Shown here one piece after another: positions 1 to 8,124 of a DNA stretch of 64,000 nt. Source of the DNA: Microbacterium sp. RU33B. Its GTDB lineage: Bacteria; Actinomycetota; Actinomycetes; Actinomycetales; Microbacteriaceae. The stretch lies in contig NZ_FTPO01000001.1 of NCBI RefSeq assembly GCF_900155915.1, positions 992,001-1,056,000 on the forward strand, given 5' to 3'. Numbering within the stretch: position 1 is the first letter of the stretch; each line of letters begins with the position of its first letter. The notes beneath the pieces were generated by a model. It was not told the origin of the DNA and searched no databases. It saw nothing but the letters and a program-made list of their open reading frames with translations. Both the position numbers and the translations under genes were made by a program.

Positions 1-28
1 ACCCGGGCGCGAACTCACCGATTCCTTC

Positions 29-292
29 GTGATGGACGATGGACAAGACGCGAGCATCACCATCTCCATCGAGATTGTGATCGAGTCGACCGGGTCCGCG
101 GAGCAGGGGTGGATCGCTTTCGTGCTGCCCCACGACGCCCCACTAGACCGCGGCCAGCTTCTCGACCTCATCGCTGACCTCCTGCCGCAGCATGTCGACG
201 TTGACACTGTCCAGGTGGCCGCCGATGTCAACGGACGCCCCGTGACCTACAGCGAGATCGCCTACACCTGGGAGCACTACGCAGGCGCCTGA
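29..292 (+). CDS. small acidic hypothetical protein
   Basis: An 87-residue ORF with a GTG start directly followed by ATG, so either could be used. It is acidic, with an alternating hydrophobic N-terminal half that suggests a beta strand followed by a helix. I recognise no family. It sits 33 bases upstream of an antitoxin-like gene on the same strand and may share its transcript. The window edge cuts off what lies upstream, so operon membership is open. Confidence 0.5.
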   Translation: MMDDGQDASITISIEIVIESTGSAEQGWIAFVLPHDAPLDRGQLLDLIADLLPQHVDVDTVQVAADVNGRPVTYSEIAYTWEHYAGA

Positions 293-325
293 TCGTCGAC
301 GGCCATCGAAGCGTATCCTCGCACC

Positions 326-871
326 ATGCCCACTACAGGCGGAGCCCAATCGTCTTCCGAAGATCCCGCCGCCCTCAGCGGTGACGTGCCGCTGACGGAG
401 AGCGAGTGCGCATTCTTGCTCGCTCACGCTGACATGCAACCGGCTGACTTGAGCAACGAGGTGTGGAACAAGGCAGCTCGCGAAGTCGCCACCGCTCTGA
501 ACGCCGCGCGACGAGAAGCGGAGGAGTTGGCCAAACGTGGTGCCTTGTCTCTCGACGAGGTTGGCCGCCGTCTCGGCGTAGGTCCGGCGCAGGTCCACGC
601 GCTGGTCCGAGATGGCGAACTGTTGTGCGGCGTCGACCGTCACGGCGCGGCCTACTTCCCGCCGTGGCAGTTCACCGCCTCAGGGTGCACCCTGCCTGGG
701 CTGAGCGAAGTGCTCCGCGCACTCCCAGACGACTACGACGTCCACGCGACCACGACCTTCATGAACGCACCGAATGAATCGTTCGACGGATGGACCCCAC
801 TGCAGTGGCTCACCGCAGGCCGCGACATCTCCACTGTCGTCGGCTACGTCTCCGACCTGGGATGGGTGTGA
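326..871 (+). CDS. MbcA/ParS-type antitoxin-like protein, orphan
   Basis: A 181-residue protein. The middle (about residues 75-115) reads as a helix-turn-helix followed by a short strand ending in FPPWQF. The C-terminal part, with LPGLSEVL and later DGWTPLQWL, matches the pattern of the Xre/MbcA/ParS toxin-binding domain (DUF2384 type) that caps RES-domain toxins. Such antitoxins neutralise NAD-degrading RES toxins by direct binding and repress their own promoter. No intact RES gene follows here, so the partner appears lost; a RES-like remnant exists far away at 62.5 kb. Family assignment is from motif pattern only. Confidence 0.6.
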   Translation: MPTTGGAQSSSEDPAALSGDVPLTESECAFLLAHADMQPADLSNEVWNKAAREVATALNAARREAEELAKRGALSLDEVGRRLGVGPAQVHALVRDGELLCGVDRHGAAYFPPWQFTASGCTLPGLSEVLRALPDDYDVHATTTFMNAPNESFDGWTPLQWLTAGRDISTVVGYVSDLGWV

Positions 872-1161
872 TCCGGTTCGTATGGTCCGCTACCGGTGAT
901 CCCCGACGTGTTGCTCGTACCCCAGCGGTCCAGGTCGAATGGTCACACCACGTCAACCCGCCCGTCGAGGTCCGTGTCTCCTTCGAGCCGCACCTTGCGG
1001 CCCAAGTCCGGGTAGACACAACCCCGAGGCGGAGCGGGTGGCTGGCGGGTCCGAGACGAACGTCCTCGACGCGCCAGATCACGCTCCCATCCGACCGCGG
1101 CGCCTCCGGGGCCACTGGTGACGTGACAGTCTCGTCTCTCGGGTCGGATTGCGGAGACGAC
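872..1161. other. gap with no supported gene
   Basis: About 290 bases between the antitoxin-like gene and the long palindrome. ORFs exist on both strands but none has a convincing start, ribosome site or recognisable domain. It may be decayed coding DNA next to the toxin cassette that follows. Confidence 0.4.
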
Positions 1162-1210
1162 GCTAACCCTGGTTATGGTCACGGTTCCCGTGCCCATAAC
1201 CAGGGTTAGC
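1162..1210. repeat. long near-perfect palindrome, copy 1
   Basis: Two 23-base arms, 1162-1184 and 1188-1210, with a single mismatch and a 3-base loop. The arm begins GCTAACCCTGGTTATGG. A related palindrome with the same GGTTATGGTCAC core lies at 4816-4860. The left arm contains an ATG (1175) that opens the reading frame of the toxin fragment to its right. It could be a bidirectional terminator, a REP-like repeat or a recombination site; the high arm identity and the second copy favour a dispersed repeat. Confidence 0.8.
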
Positions 1211-1936
1211 GGGGGCGGAGGATCAATCGGAGGTACCAAGTACGGCGCCGCGCCCGATGTGCGGGGCGTGATGACCCCCGAGATGAAGCAGGCCTCGGTG
1301 GCAGTGGCGAGCGGACTACTGATCGTTGGTATCGGGATCTGTGTGGTGGCAACGGCCGGCATCTGCGCAGGTGTCGGGTTGGCAACGGGAGCTGTCGCAG
1401 CCGCCTTCGTCGGTGCGACCGCGAACGTCGTCGCCGTACATCTGCAGCCTGGATCGAAGACCGCTGAAGACTTGTACCTGGCCCCAGTGGCCGGAGCGGC
1501 GGGTGGTGCATCGGCAATATTGGCCGGTCCCGCCCTCGCTATCGCAGCGCGTGGCGTCAGTCAAACACTTTCGAAACTTGGCTCGACCAGCATGACGGGA
1601 GGTACGGTTACCGGTTCCTCCGTCGTGCAGGTCGGAGCGGGGTCCTCAAAACTTGCGACCCCAGCCGTGCAAAGCGCGAAGCTTCAGAACATCGTCAACA
1701 ATCTGTACAAAGGCACCACCAACACGACAAGAGCCGGGAACGGTACAACGATGGACGCCGTTCGAAGCGAGCTTGCGACAGGATTGCCGACAGGAGGAAA
1801 GATGCACACCATGAAGGCGGAGGAGTCCCTGAGGGGACTCGAGAATTGGCTCCTGAAGAATCCGGATGCCCTGGCCCCCGACCGACTAGTCGCCCGAAGT
1901 CTGGCCGACGAGCTCATGGGAGTTCTGGGGAAATGA
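1175..1936 (+). CDS. C-terminal fragment of a polymorphic toxin
   Basis: The frame opens at an ATG inside the palindrome, but authentic-looking protein begins only after it; ATG 1271 is the next plausible start and neither has a good ribosome site. Residues about 40-85 form a hydrophobic Gly/Ala-rich segment like the pre-toxin region of Rhs and other polymorphic toxins. The last ~80 residues (LQNIVNNLYKGT onward, ending in ADELMGVLGK) resemble a C-terminal toxin module that I know from Rhs proteins but cannot name. The delivery part and Rhs repeats are missing, so this is probably a displaced toxin tip. A gene overlapping its stop by 4 bases (ATGA) is its likely immunity protein. Confidence 0.55.
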   Translation: MVTVPVPITRVSGGGGSIGGTKYGAAPDVRGVMTPEMKQASVAVASGLLIVGIGICVVATAGICAGVGLATGAVAAAFVGATANVVAVHLQPGSKTAEDLYLAPVAGAAGGASAILAGPALAIAARGVSQTLSKLGSTSMTGGTVTGSSVVQVGAGSSKLATPAVQSAKLQNIVNNLYKGTTNTTRAGNGTTMDAVRSELATGLPTGGKMHTMKAEESLRGLENWLLKNPDALAPDRLVARSLADELMGVLGK

Positions 1937-2289
1937 CAGCAAGCACTGTTTCGCTAGTCGGGGCTTTGTGCCACTCCCAGCGAGTCTTCCTGCCCCTCCT
2001 GGACGAACATATGGCCGACAACTTCGGGGAGATACTCCCGCACCTCGTTATGTCCGACATCGTTCGAGCCATGGCGGATCAAGCCGAGCTACAGGAGGCT
2101 TGGTGCCGTGAAGTGTGGGATTGGTTGGACGCCGCCTATCTGGATGGGGATGAGGCTGAGCGGGAGCTGCTGGTCGTGAGTGGCGTGGAAATGATCCCAG
2201 ATCCAGGAGAGCGTGGTGCAGAAATGCGCGCGATGCTGGGCCCAAACCTTCGGCCGTTTGTTTCATGGACAGACCCGCGAGGCAAGTAG
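1933..2289 (+). CDS. probable immunity protein (DUF7674-like)
   Basis: A 118-residue acidic protein starting at the ATG that overlaps the toxin-fragment stop. It is helical, with LPLLDEHMADN followed by GEILPHLVMSDIVR and an acidic segment YLDGDEAE, a pattern I associate with the DUF7674 immunity-like family. Position directly behind a toxin tip, translational coupling and acidity all support a role in binding and neutralising that toxin in the cytoplasm. An Rhs remnant begins in the codon right after its stop. The family name is from memory of pattern. Confidence 0.6.
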   Translation: MTASTVSLVGALCHSQRVFLPLLDEHMADNFGEILPHLVMSDIVRAMADQAELQEAWCREVWDWLDAAYLDGDEAERELLVVSGVEMIPDPGERGAEMRAMLGPNLRPFVSWTDPRGK

Positions 2290-3216
2290 CGGATCCTCAC
2301 CTACGACGACGCAGGCAGGATCGCGACCGTCGCGAACGGCACGACTACTGAGAAGTCGCTCTTTACCGCTGACGGCACCCCGCTCATGCTGTGGGGTGGT
2401 AGCGACGGGACATCCCTGTTCCTTGGGGGAGACGAGCCCCGCAGCGCGACCGGCCTCACACAGCTCGGTGCCCGCGCCTATGACGCGGGCCTTGGCAGGT
2501 TCATCAGCGTTGACCCGCTCCTTGATACCTCAGCGCCCCGGCGCGCCAACGCGTACGCCTACTCGTACAACTCGCCCGTCAGCCACTACGACCCCACCGG
2601 CCTGATCCCCGCCATACAGCACGACGGCGGCAAGCTCGGAACGTGGAAGCCGTCGGCGAAGACAACCACAGCACCCCCAGCGGCGGGCCAGCCAACCTCC
2701 AATCAACCGTCCTCGTATGGACCGGCATACGCCGCGAGCGGATACGGATCGAGTGACAACCCGTGCGGCACACTAGATCGTTCCTCGGCCGAGCAGCAGG
2801 CGATGAGCAAGGCTGCCCCTCATGGAACCTTGACCCTGGCAAGGTCGGAACGAACTTCGCTGAGGCAGCCGCCGATGCCGCCTTGGCTGCGGGCCGAACC
2901 AAAGGTGCTGCGGCGGAGTTGCGCGTAGGGGACCACATCTTCGCTGACGTGTCACCAGGCGGCGTTCCCCGCGACTTGAACCCAGCGGTGGTTGATGCTC
3001 TTGATTCAGTGCTACTCATGCAGCAAGCGCCTTGGCACGGCGCGTGCGCCGAGATGGGCTGAATCAGTCAAGCCCTGGACGCAGGCGTGGACCCCCGCGG
3101 CGGGACGATCCGTGCTGTGGCGATCGGAGCTTCTAACCCCGACCATGGTCTCCCTAAGCTCATCTGCAGCAGCTGTTCTGCTGTACTTGACAGACAGATT
3201 TGGAGTTGCGCATTGA
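2290..3216 (+). pseudogene. Rhs core remnant with broken YwqJ-type deaminase toxin
   Basis: Translation straight after the immunity stop gives the C-terminal end of an Rhs core: a YD-type repeat (TYDDAGRIATVANG), then LGARAYDAGLGRFISVDPL and YSYNSPVSHYDPTGL, the conserved Rhs-associated core that precedes the variable toxin. There is no start codon or N-terminal part. The frame shifts between about 2760 and 2830. The new frame contains WHGACAE and, further on, ICSSC, the HxAE/CxxC zinc-site signature of YwqJ-like cytosine-deaminase-fold toxins. Two more lesions follow: an in-frame TGA at 3060-3062 just after CAEMG, and a 4-base tandem repeat near 3190-3197 (GACAGACAG) that shifts the frame before the expected ending FGVAH and stop at 3214-3216. 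The toxin is dead unless stop readthrough and frameshifting occur. Confidence 0.75.
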
Positions 3217-3581
3217 ACGACCTTGAACTCCTCAGAGCCGCGAGTGAGACCGCACGATCAACGGCTACCGACCCTTGGCGGGCGTTGATGATGACCTTGC
3301 TCCCGTATTTGCAGCGAGCTCGACTCCCCTCGCAGATCACAACTCCTTTTCGCGTCGCGAATGCTTATTGGACCTCAGGCCAGGGAAGCGAGGAGGATCT
3401 CCTTCACGCGAAATCGGCAACATGGGACTTCATTGGATCGCTCGCCCATGATCAGGCGCTGGTACGGGGAGATGGTCGTCTTGCGAGAGCGCTTCTCTGC
3501 GTTCTCGAACCAACCGGCGACGAGGAGTACATGTCCATGACCGCCGAGTGGTTCGCGGCGATGATGGACGGGTCCGAATGA
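3213..3581 (+). CDS. probable immunity protein for the deaminase toxin
   Basis: The TTG at 3213 overlaps the ancestral toxin stop (TTGA), the same coupling seen in the cassette upstream. It encodes 122 residues, mainly helical, beginning with NDLELLRAA after the initiator. I recognise no family. Immunity function is inferred from its place directly behind a deaminase toxin domain. It remains open although the toxin is broken, as expected if it still protects against related neighbours. Confidence 0.55.
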   Translation: MNDLELLRAASETARSTATDPWRALMMTLLPYLQRARLPSQITTPFRVANAYWTSGQGSEEDLLHAKSATWDFIGSLAHDQALVRGDGRLARALLCVLEPTGDEEYMSMTAEWFAAMMDGSE

Positions 3582-3700
3582 AGGCGTCGGCATGACAACG
3601 AAGGACTTCGCCATCGCGGAAGTGAGATAGTCCCAACAAGGCTGAGCGGCCCTTTGCTAGATGCCGTGCTTAGAGGAGAAGTGAATTTGCGAGTAATCCC
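3582..3700. other. short gap without a gene
   Basis: About 120 bases between two probable immunity-type genes. I see no gene, and no strong ribosome site is visible before the ATG at 3701. Confidence 0.4.
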
Positions 3701-4315
3701 ATGACGCAGGAACGGCGTCGCTCTGGCCCGATCAGTGCAACTGAGCTTCTGGCGCAGTTGGCGGCGGACGGTGACTATCAGCGAGCCCGACAGAAAGATG
3801 AAGCCGCGCGCGCCAGTGTGGCCTCGGAGCTGTCGCGGGCGGAACAGCCGATCCTGGTGGACTTGAGACAGGCCGGCATCCGCGTGGAGTCAGTCTGGGA
3901 TCTCGTGAACACAGCTGAACCATATCCATCGGCTCTGCCTGTGCTCATCGATCACCTGGAACGAGGAGCGTATCCAAGCCGTGTTCTGAATAGTTTGGGG
4001 CGGGCGCTGGCAGTGCGCGACTCAGAACGCTACTGGGAACGTCTGAAGGCCGTGTATCTCTCCACCCGCGACGCCGGAGCGATGGACGGAGCTGCCGTCG
4101 CGTTGGCGGCGGCAGCGAGCGAGAATGTCCTTGATGACTTGATCAGTTTCATCGATGTCGAGGATAGGGGTGAGACCCGAATCTACTTCGTCCGTCCTAT
4201 CCTCCGCGTCGGCGGTGAAGTTGGCCTCGGGTTGGTGCGAGCGCTGCAGCACGATCCGTTCTTTGCGAAGGAAGCCAGGTTAGCGCTGCGAGGCCGGCGG
4301 CTTCTGGACCGGTGA
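3701..4315 (+). CDS. HEAT-like helical protein, possible immunity protein
   Basis: A 204-residue protein beginning with a basic, charged N-terminus and continuing as repeated helical pairs (LPVLIDHLERGAYPSRVLNSLGRAL, then AVALAAAASENVLDDLI and LGLVRALQHDP), which looks like short HEAT-type repeats. Such proteins are common among orphan immunity genes downstream of polymorphic toxins, and its position after two toxin/immunity remnants supports that reading. There is no signal peptide, so it should be cytoplasmic. No family assignment is possible by eye. Confidence 0.55.
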   Translation: MTQERRRSGPISATELLAQLAADGDYQRARQKDEAARASVASELSRAEQPILVDLRQAGIRVESVWDLVNTAEPYPSALPVLIDHLERGAYPSRVLNSLGRALAVRDSERYWERLKAVYLSTRDAGAMDGAAVALAAAASENVLDDLISFIDVEDRGETRIYFVRPILRVGGEVGLGLVRALQHDPFFAKEARLALRGRRLLDR

Positions 4316-4571
4316 AGGTTCAAACATCAGAGGAAACCGCTGATTGCGGCAGCGTGTTCACCTCGAACGCGAAACGAACATCGACCCGCAGCGCTGCCGG
4401 GATCATCACCCGCGCCTCCGGAACCGCGGATCTCGAGTCCCTCCTGTTTGCTGTTCTCGCTCGCGACTATGACCTACAGGTGATTCGAGCGCGCGACGTC
4501 GTCCGAGACCACCAGTTGTAACGGCTCCTTGACCTGAGAGTTCTTGAACTGACTTACAGAGCGAAGGCGGA

Positions 4572-4703
4572 GTGACGCTGACTCGCAGGGGCCGCGAGTG
4601 CCAGTCGATGCGACTGCGTCGAATCTGGGCATCGGTGCGCCGCGAACTGGCAGAACTGATCGCGCGCCAGCCTGAGGACTTCTCTACCGCGGAAGTGGGG
4701 TGA
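4572..4703 (+). pseudogene. possible MarR-type regulator C-terminal fragment
   Basis: Within the gap 4316-4879 the only coding-like stretch is a 43-codon frame opening with GTG. It reads VTLTRRGRECQ, then a helix with RRIWASVRRELAEL and a stop. LTxxGR followed by a long helix is the usual end of MarR-family winged-helix proteins. The DNA-binding part is absent upstream, so it would be a remnant. I see nothing convincing in the rest of the gap except the palindrome at 4816-4860. Confidence 0.25.
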
Positions 4704-4815
4704 TCTCGCTCTAGGCGTGGCGCATCCCGAGGATCACCACGCGGCACCGCATGAAGCCGGGCGCGGAGCGCTTCGTGCAGATGATGAAAGAATGCGTGGC
4801 GAGAGGCTCCGACAG

Positions 4816-4860
4816 TAACGTTGGTTATGGTCACGGGAACTGTGACCATAACCAGAGTTA
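4816..4860. repeat. long palindrome, copy 2
   Basis: An inverted repeat of about 45 bases whose arms share GGTTATGGTCAC, the core of the palindrome at 1162-1210. The outer parts of the arms carry two mismatches, so it is more diverged than copy 1. It lies 20 bases beyond the 3' end of the minus-strand lipoprotein gene, where it could act as a terminator. Together the two copies bracket the toxin/immunity block. Confidence 0.7.
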
Positions 4861-4879
4861 GGCCGTCGTCGCGAGAGCC

Positions 4880-5278
4880 CTAGCGATCTGCAGTTGCCAC
4901 ATTCTCGCTCAGCAACATCGTCCCAGTAGGGGTTGGAGCACCGTCCGAGAAAACCACGTACCACCCGAACTGCAATGGTCCCGAATCTGAGCCGCACGCG
5001 ACCGCGGCTTCGTCTGAAGCATCCAGAACTGCCAAGCAGACGTGGTCGGGCGCGGTGCCACGAGCGATCCAAATAGTGTCGCCGCCGTGCTCTCCGATGA
5101 GTCGCGACGAACCGTCTTGGATTTCGGAGGCGGTCTCCTCGAAAACGTCGGGGAGGGCGTCGCCGCTCGCGGGCTCACGGTCAAGGTCTGCGTAGTTGGC
5201 GGCACTCGGACTGCACCCCGCGATCGTCATCATGACAACCGCTACACCAAATCCCAAAGCGACCACCCTCGCCAACAT
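4880..5278 (-). CDS. putative lipoprotein
   Basis: From ATG 5278 (GTG 5296 is an alternative) the protein has 132 residues with a typical lipoprotein signal: a hydrophobic run ending in MMTIAGC, with Cys as the acylated residue. It should be anchored on the outer face of the membrane. The mature part contains DHVCLAVLDAS followed by AVACGSDSG, two cysteines likely forming a disulfide. The same layout (VCLLVVPH then AGTCAS) occurs in the membrane-anchored protein at 5846-6421, so the two look like diverged paralogues. Function is unknown. It is transcribed away from the secreted-protein cluster that starts 167 bases to its right. Confidence 0.7.
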   Translation of the reverse strand: MLARVVALGFGVAVVMMTIAGCSPSAANYADLDREPASGDALPDVFEETASEIQDGSSRLIGEHGGDTIWIARGTAPDHVCLAVLDASDEAAVACGSDSGPLQFGWYVVFSDGAPTPTGTMLLSENVATADR

Positions 5279-5444
5279 GTTGTCATTCTGGTGCACGGGC
5301 GTTCATGCAATCAAGACAAGTTGTCCTGCGCGTGCCAGGGCGGCCTTGCTTAGCGACCTCATTGCCTAGATCGTCCCAGGGAACGAAGAGCCTTGCGTCC
5401 TAGTCGGGCCAACACTACTGTGCGGGAAAGAAGGGAGTGCAGTG

Positions 5445-5825
5445 ATGCAATCCAACTCAAAAGGTCAAAAGGCCAGCGGGTTGCGCGGCCGTGCCAAAGT
5501 GATCGCCGTCGTTCTTGCATCGGCTTTGCTTGTGATTTCGGCACCGCTGACCGCGTTAGCCGCTGAATACAACTACAAGACGGGCGCCGCAAACGTATCG
5601 CAGTGGTACTACAGCGGCCACCGCGACATGAACGGTGCACGTGTGCTCGCCGTCAACAGTTTTCAGCAGTTGGTGCTAAAGAACGGACCGACGTCAACGC
5701 TCTATGGGTGGGACAACGTGACTGTCTCACACAGTTTGACCTACACCGTCAGCCAGTGCGCGTGGAACAGCCCATTTGTTCCGAGCCCGCCCCCGACGGC
5801 GATCACCTGCAAGTACTGGCGATGA
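5445..5825 (+). CDS. secreted protein of unknown family, paralogue 1
   Basis: The ATG at 5445 lies 7 bases after an AAGGGAG ribosome site; a GTG three bases earlier is less well spaced. The 126-residue protein has a basic N-terminus, a hydrophobic segment and a likely signal peptidase site after LTALAA. The mature domain (~85 residues) has WYYSGH, a Cys (SQCAWN) and ends in ITCKYWR. The protein at 6432-6791 has the same plan (WTWSGH, an internal Cys, MTCKRYS at the end), so they are paralogues. I recognise no bacteriocin or enzyme family. It begins an apparent three-gene unit. Confidence 0.7.
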   Translation: MQSNSKGQKASGLRGRAKVIAVVLASALLVISAPLTALAAEYNYKTGAANVSQWYYSGHRDMNGARVLAVNSFQQLVLKNGPTSTLYGWDNVTVSHSLTYTVSQCAWNSPFVPSPPPTAITCKYWR

Positions 5826-5845
5826 ATTGTTCTTAGGAGACTCGA

Positions 5846-6421
5846 ATGGATAGAGGCAAGTACTCCATGGCCGCGGGGGCATTGGGAATGGTGGCGCTGG
5901 TCGCAGTCGGTGTAGCCGCCGGAGTGAGTGCGTCTGCCGAGCCTCGGGTCGTCAGCTCGGAGGTCCACTCGAAGATCATCGATCCGCGCTCTCCCGATGA
6001 CACACTCCCCAGCGTGGTAGACCGAGAGGTGTTCGAACACATCGACTTCGACACGTCCCATCTGCTGGCCGATAGCGCGAAAGCCACCTACTGGTCGGCA
6101 GAGTCGACGGACGGTCAGGTGTGCCTACTGGTAGTTCCTCACGTCAAGCACGCATACGCAGCGGGAACGTGTGCATCTCCAGATGAGTTGCGAGAATCTG
6201 GGCTCGTGCTCGCGGTTGAGAATCCCGATCCCGAATTGTCCTTCGCTACCATCCTCCTTCCGGACGGCGCCAGCTTTCAGGCCGTCAAGGGATATCGCGC
6301 ACTCTCCTCAGTTCTCGTAGAGGCCGACTTCGCTGAGTTCATGGCGTCAGGCGATGGGATGCGGATTCAAGCCGACGATGGGCCGGAACTCGTAATCCGC
6401 GGCTTCCAGCCGGGCCTGTGA
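5846..6421 (+). CDS. membrane-anchored or secreted protein of unknown function
   Basis: The start ATG follows AGGAGA with 5-base spacing, 20 bases after the upstream gene. The 191-residue protein has one N-terminal hydrophobic segment (residues ~8-30), then an extracytoplasmic domain with VCLLVVPH and AGTCAS, a Cys pair resembling that of the lipoprotein at 4880-5278. It lies between two paralogous secreted proteins with short spacers, so a joint role, such as an immunity or partner protein at the cell surface, is plausible but unproven. It lacks a clear lipobox. Confidence 0.65.
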   Translation: MDRGKYSMAAGALGMVALVAVGVAAGVSASAEPRVVSSEVHSKIIDPRSPDDTLPSVVDREVFEHIDFDTSHLLADSAKATYWSAESTDGQVCLLVVPHVKHAYAAGTCASPDELRESGLVLAVENPDPELSFATILLPDGASFQAVKGYRALSSVLVEADFAEFMASGDGMRIQADDGPELVIRGFQPGL

Positions 6422-6431
6422 CATTACGCGC

Positions 6432-6791
6432 ATGAAGAAGAGAGAGTCCCGCGCCCGAACGCCCAGGATCGTGGGTTCCGCCGCACTTGCAGTGCTCCTG
6501 GTGCTCCTGGGCACAACTCCAGCATCGGCTGCCACGTGGTACACGTTCTACAACGGCAGCCTGGCCAACAACACCTGGACCTGGAGCGGCCACTACTCAA
6601 GTCAAGGCGGCTCAGCGCAGGAGAATAGCCCTTACGACTACTTTCCCGTGAAGCTCATGGTGAGTGGATCATCAACGATCTACTCAAGCAAAACGATCGT
6701 TACCGTGTCCTGGTCGACCCAGGTGGTTTCGATCGCGTGTGGGCACAACGTCGGCTACTCACTTCCGATGACCTGCAAGAGATACTCCTAG
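6432..6791 (+). CDS. secreted protein of unknown family, paralogue 2
   Basis: 119 residues, starting 10 bases after the upstream stop. A signal peptide is evident: charged start, then AVLLVLLGTTPASAA as the cleavage region. The mature part begins TWYTFYNGS, contains WTWSGH, one internal Cys (SIACGH) and ends with MTCKRYS. It shares this plan with the protein at 5445-5825. The two cysteines probably pair after export. It closes the three-gene unit. Confidence 0.7.
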   Translation: MKKRESRARTPRIVGSAALAVLLVLLGTTPASAATWYTFYNGSLANNTWTWSGHYSSQGGSAQENSPYDYFPVKLMVSGSSTIYSSKTIVTVSWSTQVVSIACGHNVGYSLPMTCKRYS

Positions 6792-7035
6792 GGGCGAGAG
6801 TAGTCGCCTCATTCAGCAGATCGAAGGTCACGGAATCTGTGACCTTGGCGTCTTTGATGCCTCCAAGCCGGAGATGCATGACGAAGACGTTGACGGCGTA
6901 ACGCCACTCGGCGTAGCTGACCTTCCCGACGTTGCGGAACTCGCGCGCACGCCGCTCCACGTATTCGAATCAGCGATACCGTTCGTGGCAAGCTTTCCTC
7001 GCGGCGCGCGAGCACGCACCGGGAACGCGGAAGAC
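6792..7035 (-). other. spacer with a possible gene remnant
   Basis: The minus strand downstream of the specificity-subunit gene has a coding-like stretch (about 6795-6960, with VSYAEWRYAVNVFVMHLRLGG) opened only by a GTG, lacking a stop before it runs into the opposite gene. It may be the tail of a lost gene. I would not call it a gene. Confidence 0.25.
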
Positions 7036-8124
7036 TTATGCGTCGAACCTGGGTTTGGCCGCTAGGACGCGCTCAAGGGCGTCCAAGCTGGCCTGCTTTG
7101 CGGCTTCGAGTTTCTCGTGCTCCTCGGCAAGTTTCCGCTGCCGTCCGAGGGACGGACGCCCTTTGTTGTCTATTGGAACGCGCACCGTGACCACGCGTCC
7201 AATGTTTCCCATACTTGCCCGGAAGACTCGGTCGAACCCGTACCGGCTGCGCGTCGAACGCAGCGCCTGGAGGAGATATGTCGGATCGAGCTTCGAATCA
7301 AGGATGCGAACGCGCCCGCAATGGTCGGTGGCCTCGAACTCATAGCCGGCAGCCATGAGGTTCCAGTCGAAAGTGCCGTCGATTCCCCAGATCAGCGACT
7401 GCTCATCGAGATGGGCGAGCGCCGTGCTTTCGGCAAGACCGAACGGTCGACGCACGTTGGCGCTGTACACGGGCACGCCATGGTCGAGGTTGTCCTTCAT
7501 CAACCGTCGCTCGCCGATGGTGAGCTCGAAGTAGTTTGCATCCCCGAGGCTGATGTCGATGAACGGCTCTGCACACTCGATACGAAGCTCGGCTGCCATC
7601 AGGTTGGACTGTGACGAAGCAACATGCACTTTGGCCGCCTCAATGCGTCGCAGTCTCATGCCAACTCTGGCCATGGCCGTGTAGTCCAGATCGCCCGAGT
7701 CGGTCTCAGGCAACTCCATTGACACCTGAGCAGCAGCGTCTGGGTAGACCTTCGTGTACTCGCTATTGCTACCGTCGACACGTCGCCCGACTGCCGCGGC
7801 ACGAAGTTGTGGCTCAACGGCGTACCGGAGATAGGTCAGGTCAGGGACCGATATCCCCTCCAGGGGCACGAGGACGCCGCGGTCGCGATTTGCCGAGAAT
7901 GGGCCGTGGATCTCTTGAACGCACCCCCCGTATCCATTCATGATCCAGGTGAGGTGGTGTCCGTCGTAGTCGTACGTATCGATCGATCCGAAGACTTGAC
8001 GAAGAGATGCGCTGTAGACCGGATACGTGCCCGGATTGCTTTCCACGTAGGACCGAATGAACTTGGTCTTGCCGTTCTTCAGCTCGAACAGGTCTCCCAG
8101 GAAAACGGTGCGAAATGAGGCCAT
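7036..8124 (-). CDS. HsdS-like specificity subunit of a BcgI-like R-M system
   Basis: 362 residues from ATG 8124 (GTG 8127 is also possible), overlapping the stop of the methylase gene in the form TGATG. Two similar halves are visible: N-terminal TVFLGDLFELKNGKTKFI, and from about residue 195 FIDISLGDANYFELTIGERR. Each is a target recognition domain followed by a conserved helix rich in RIEAAK or LEAAKQ. That is the type I HsdS plan, with the two half-sites of a bipartite target each read by one domain. It would direct both methylation and cutting by the partner. Length matches the B subunit of BcgI-like enzymes. Confidence 0.8.
   Translation of the reverse strand: MASFRTVFLGDLFELKNGKTKFIRSYVESNPGTYPVYSASLRQVFGSIDTYDYDGHHLTWIMNGYGGCVQEIHGPFSANRDRGVLVPLEGISVPDLTYLRYAVEPQLRAAAVGRRVDGSNSEYTKVYPDAAAQVSMELPETDSGDLDYTAMARVGMRLRRIEAAKVHVASSQSNLMAAELRIECAEPFIDISLGDANYFELTIGERRLMKDNLDHGVPVYSANVRRPFGLAESTALAHLDEQSLIWGIDGTFDWNLMAAGYEFEATDHCGRVRILDSKLDPTYLLQALRSTRSRYGFDRVFRASMGNIGRVVTVRVPIDNKGRPSLGRQRKLAEEHEKLEAAKQASLDALERVLAAKPRFDA

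Noticed and set aside
4312..4521. 69-residue ORF after the HEAT-like gene
   Set aside because: No ribosome site, low-complexity content and no recognisable domain.
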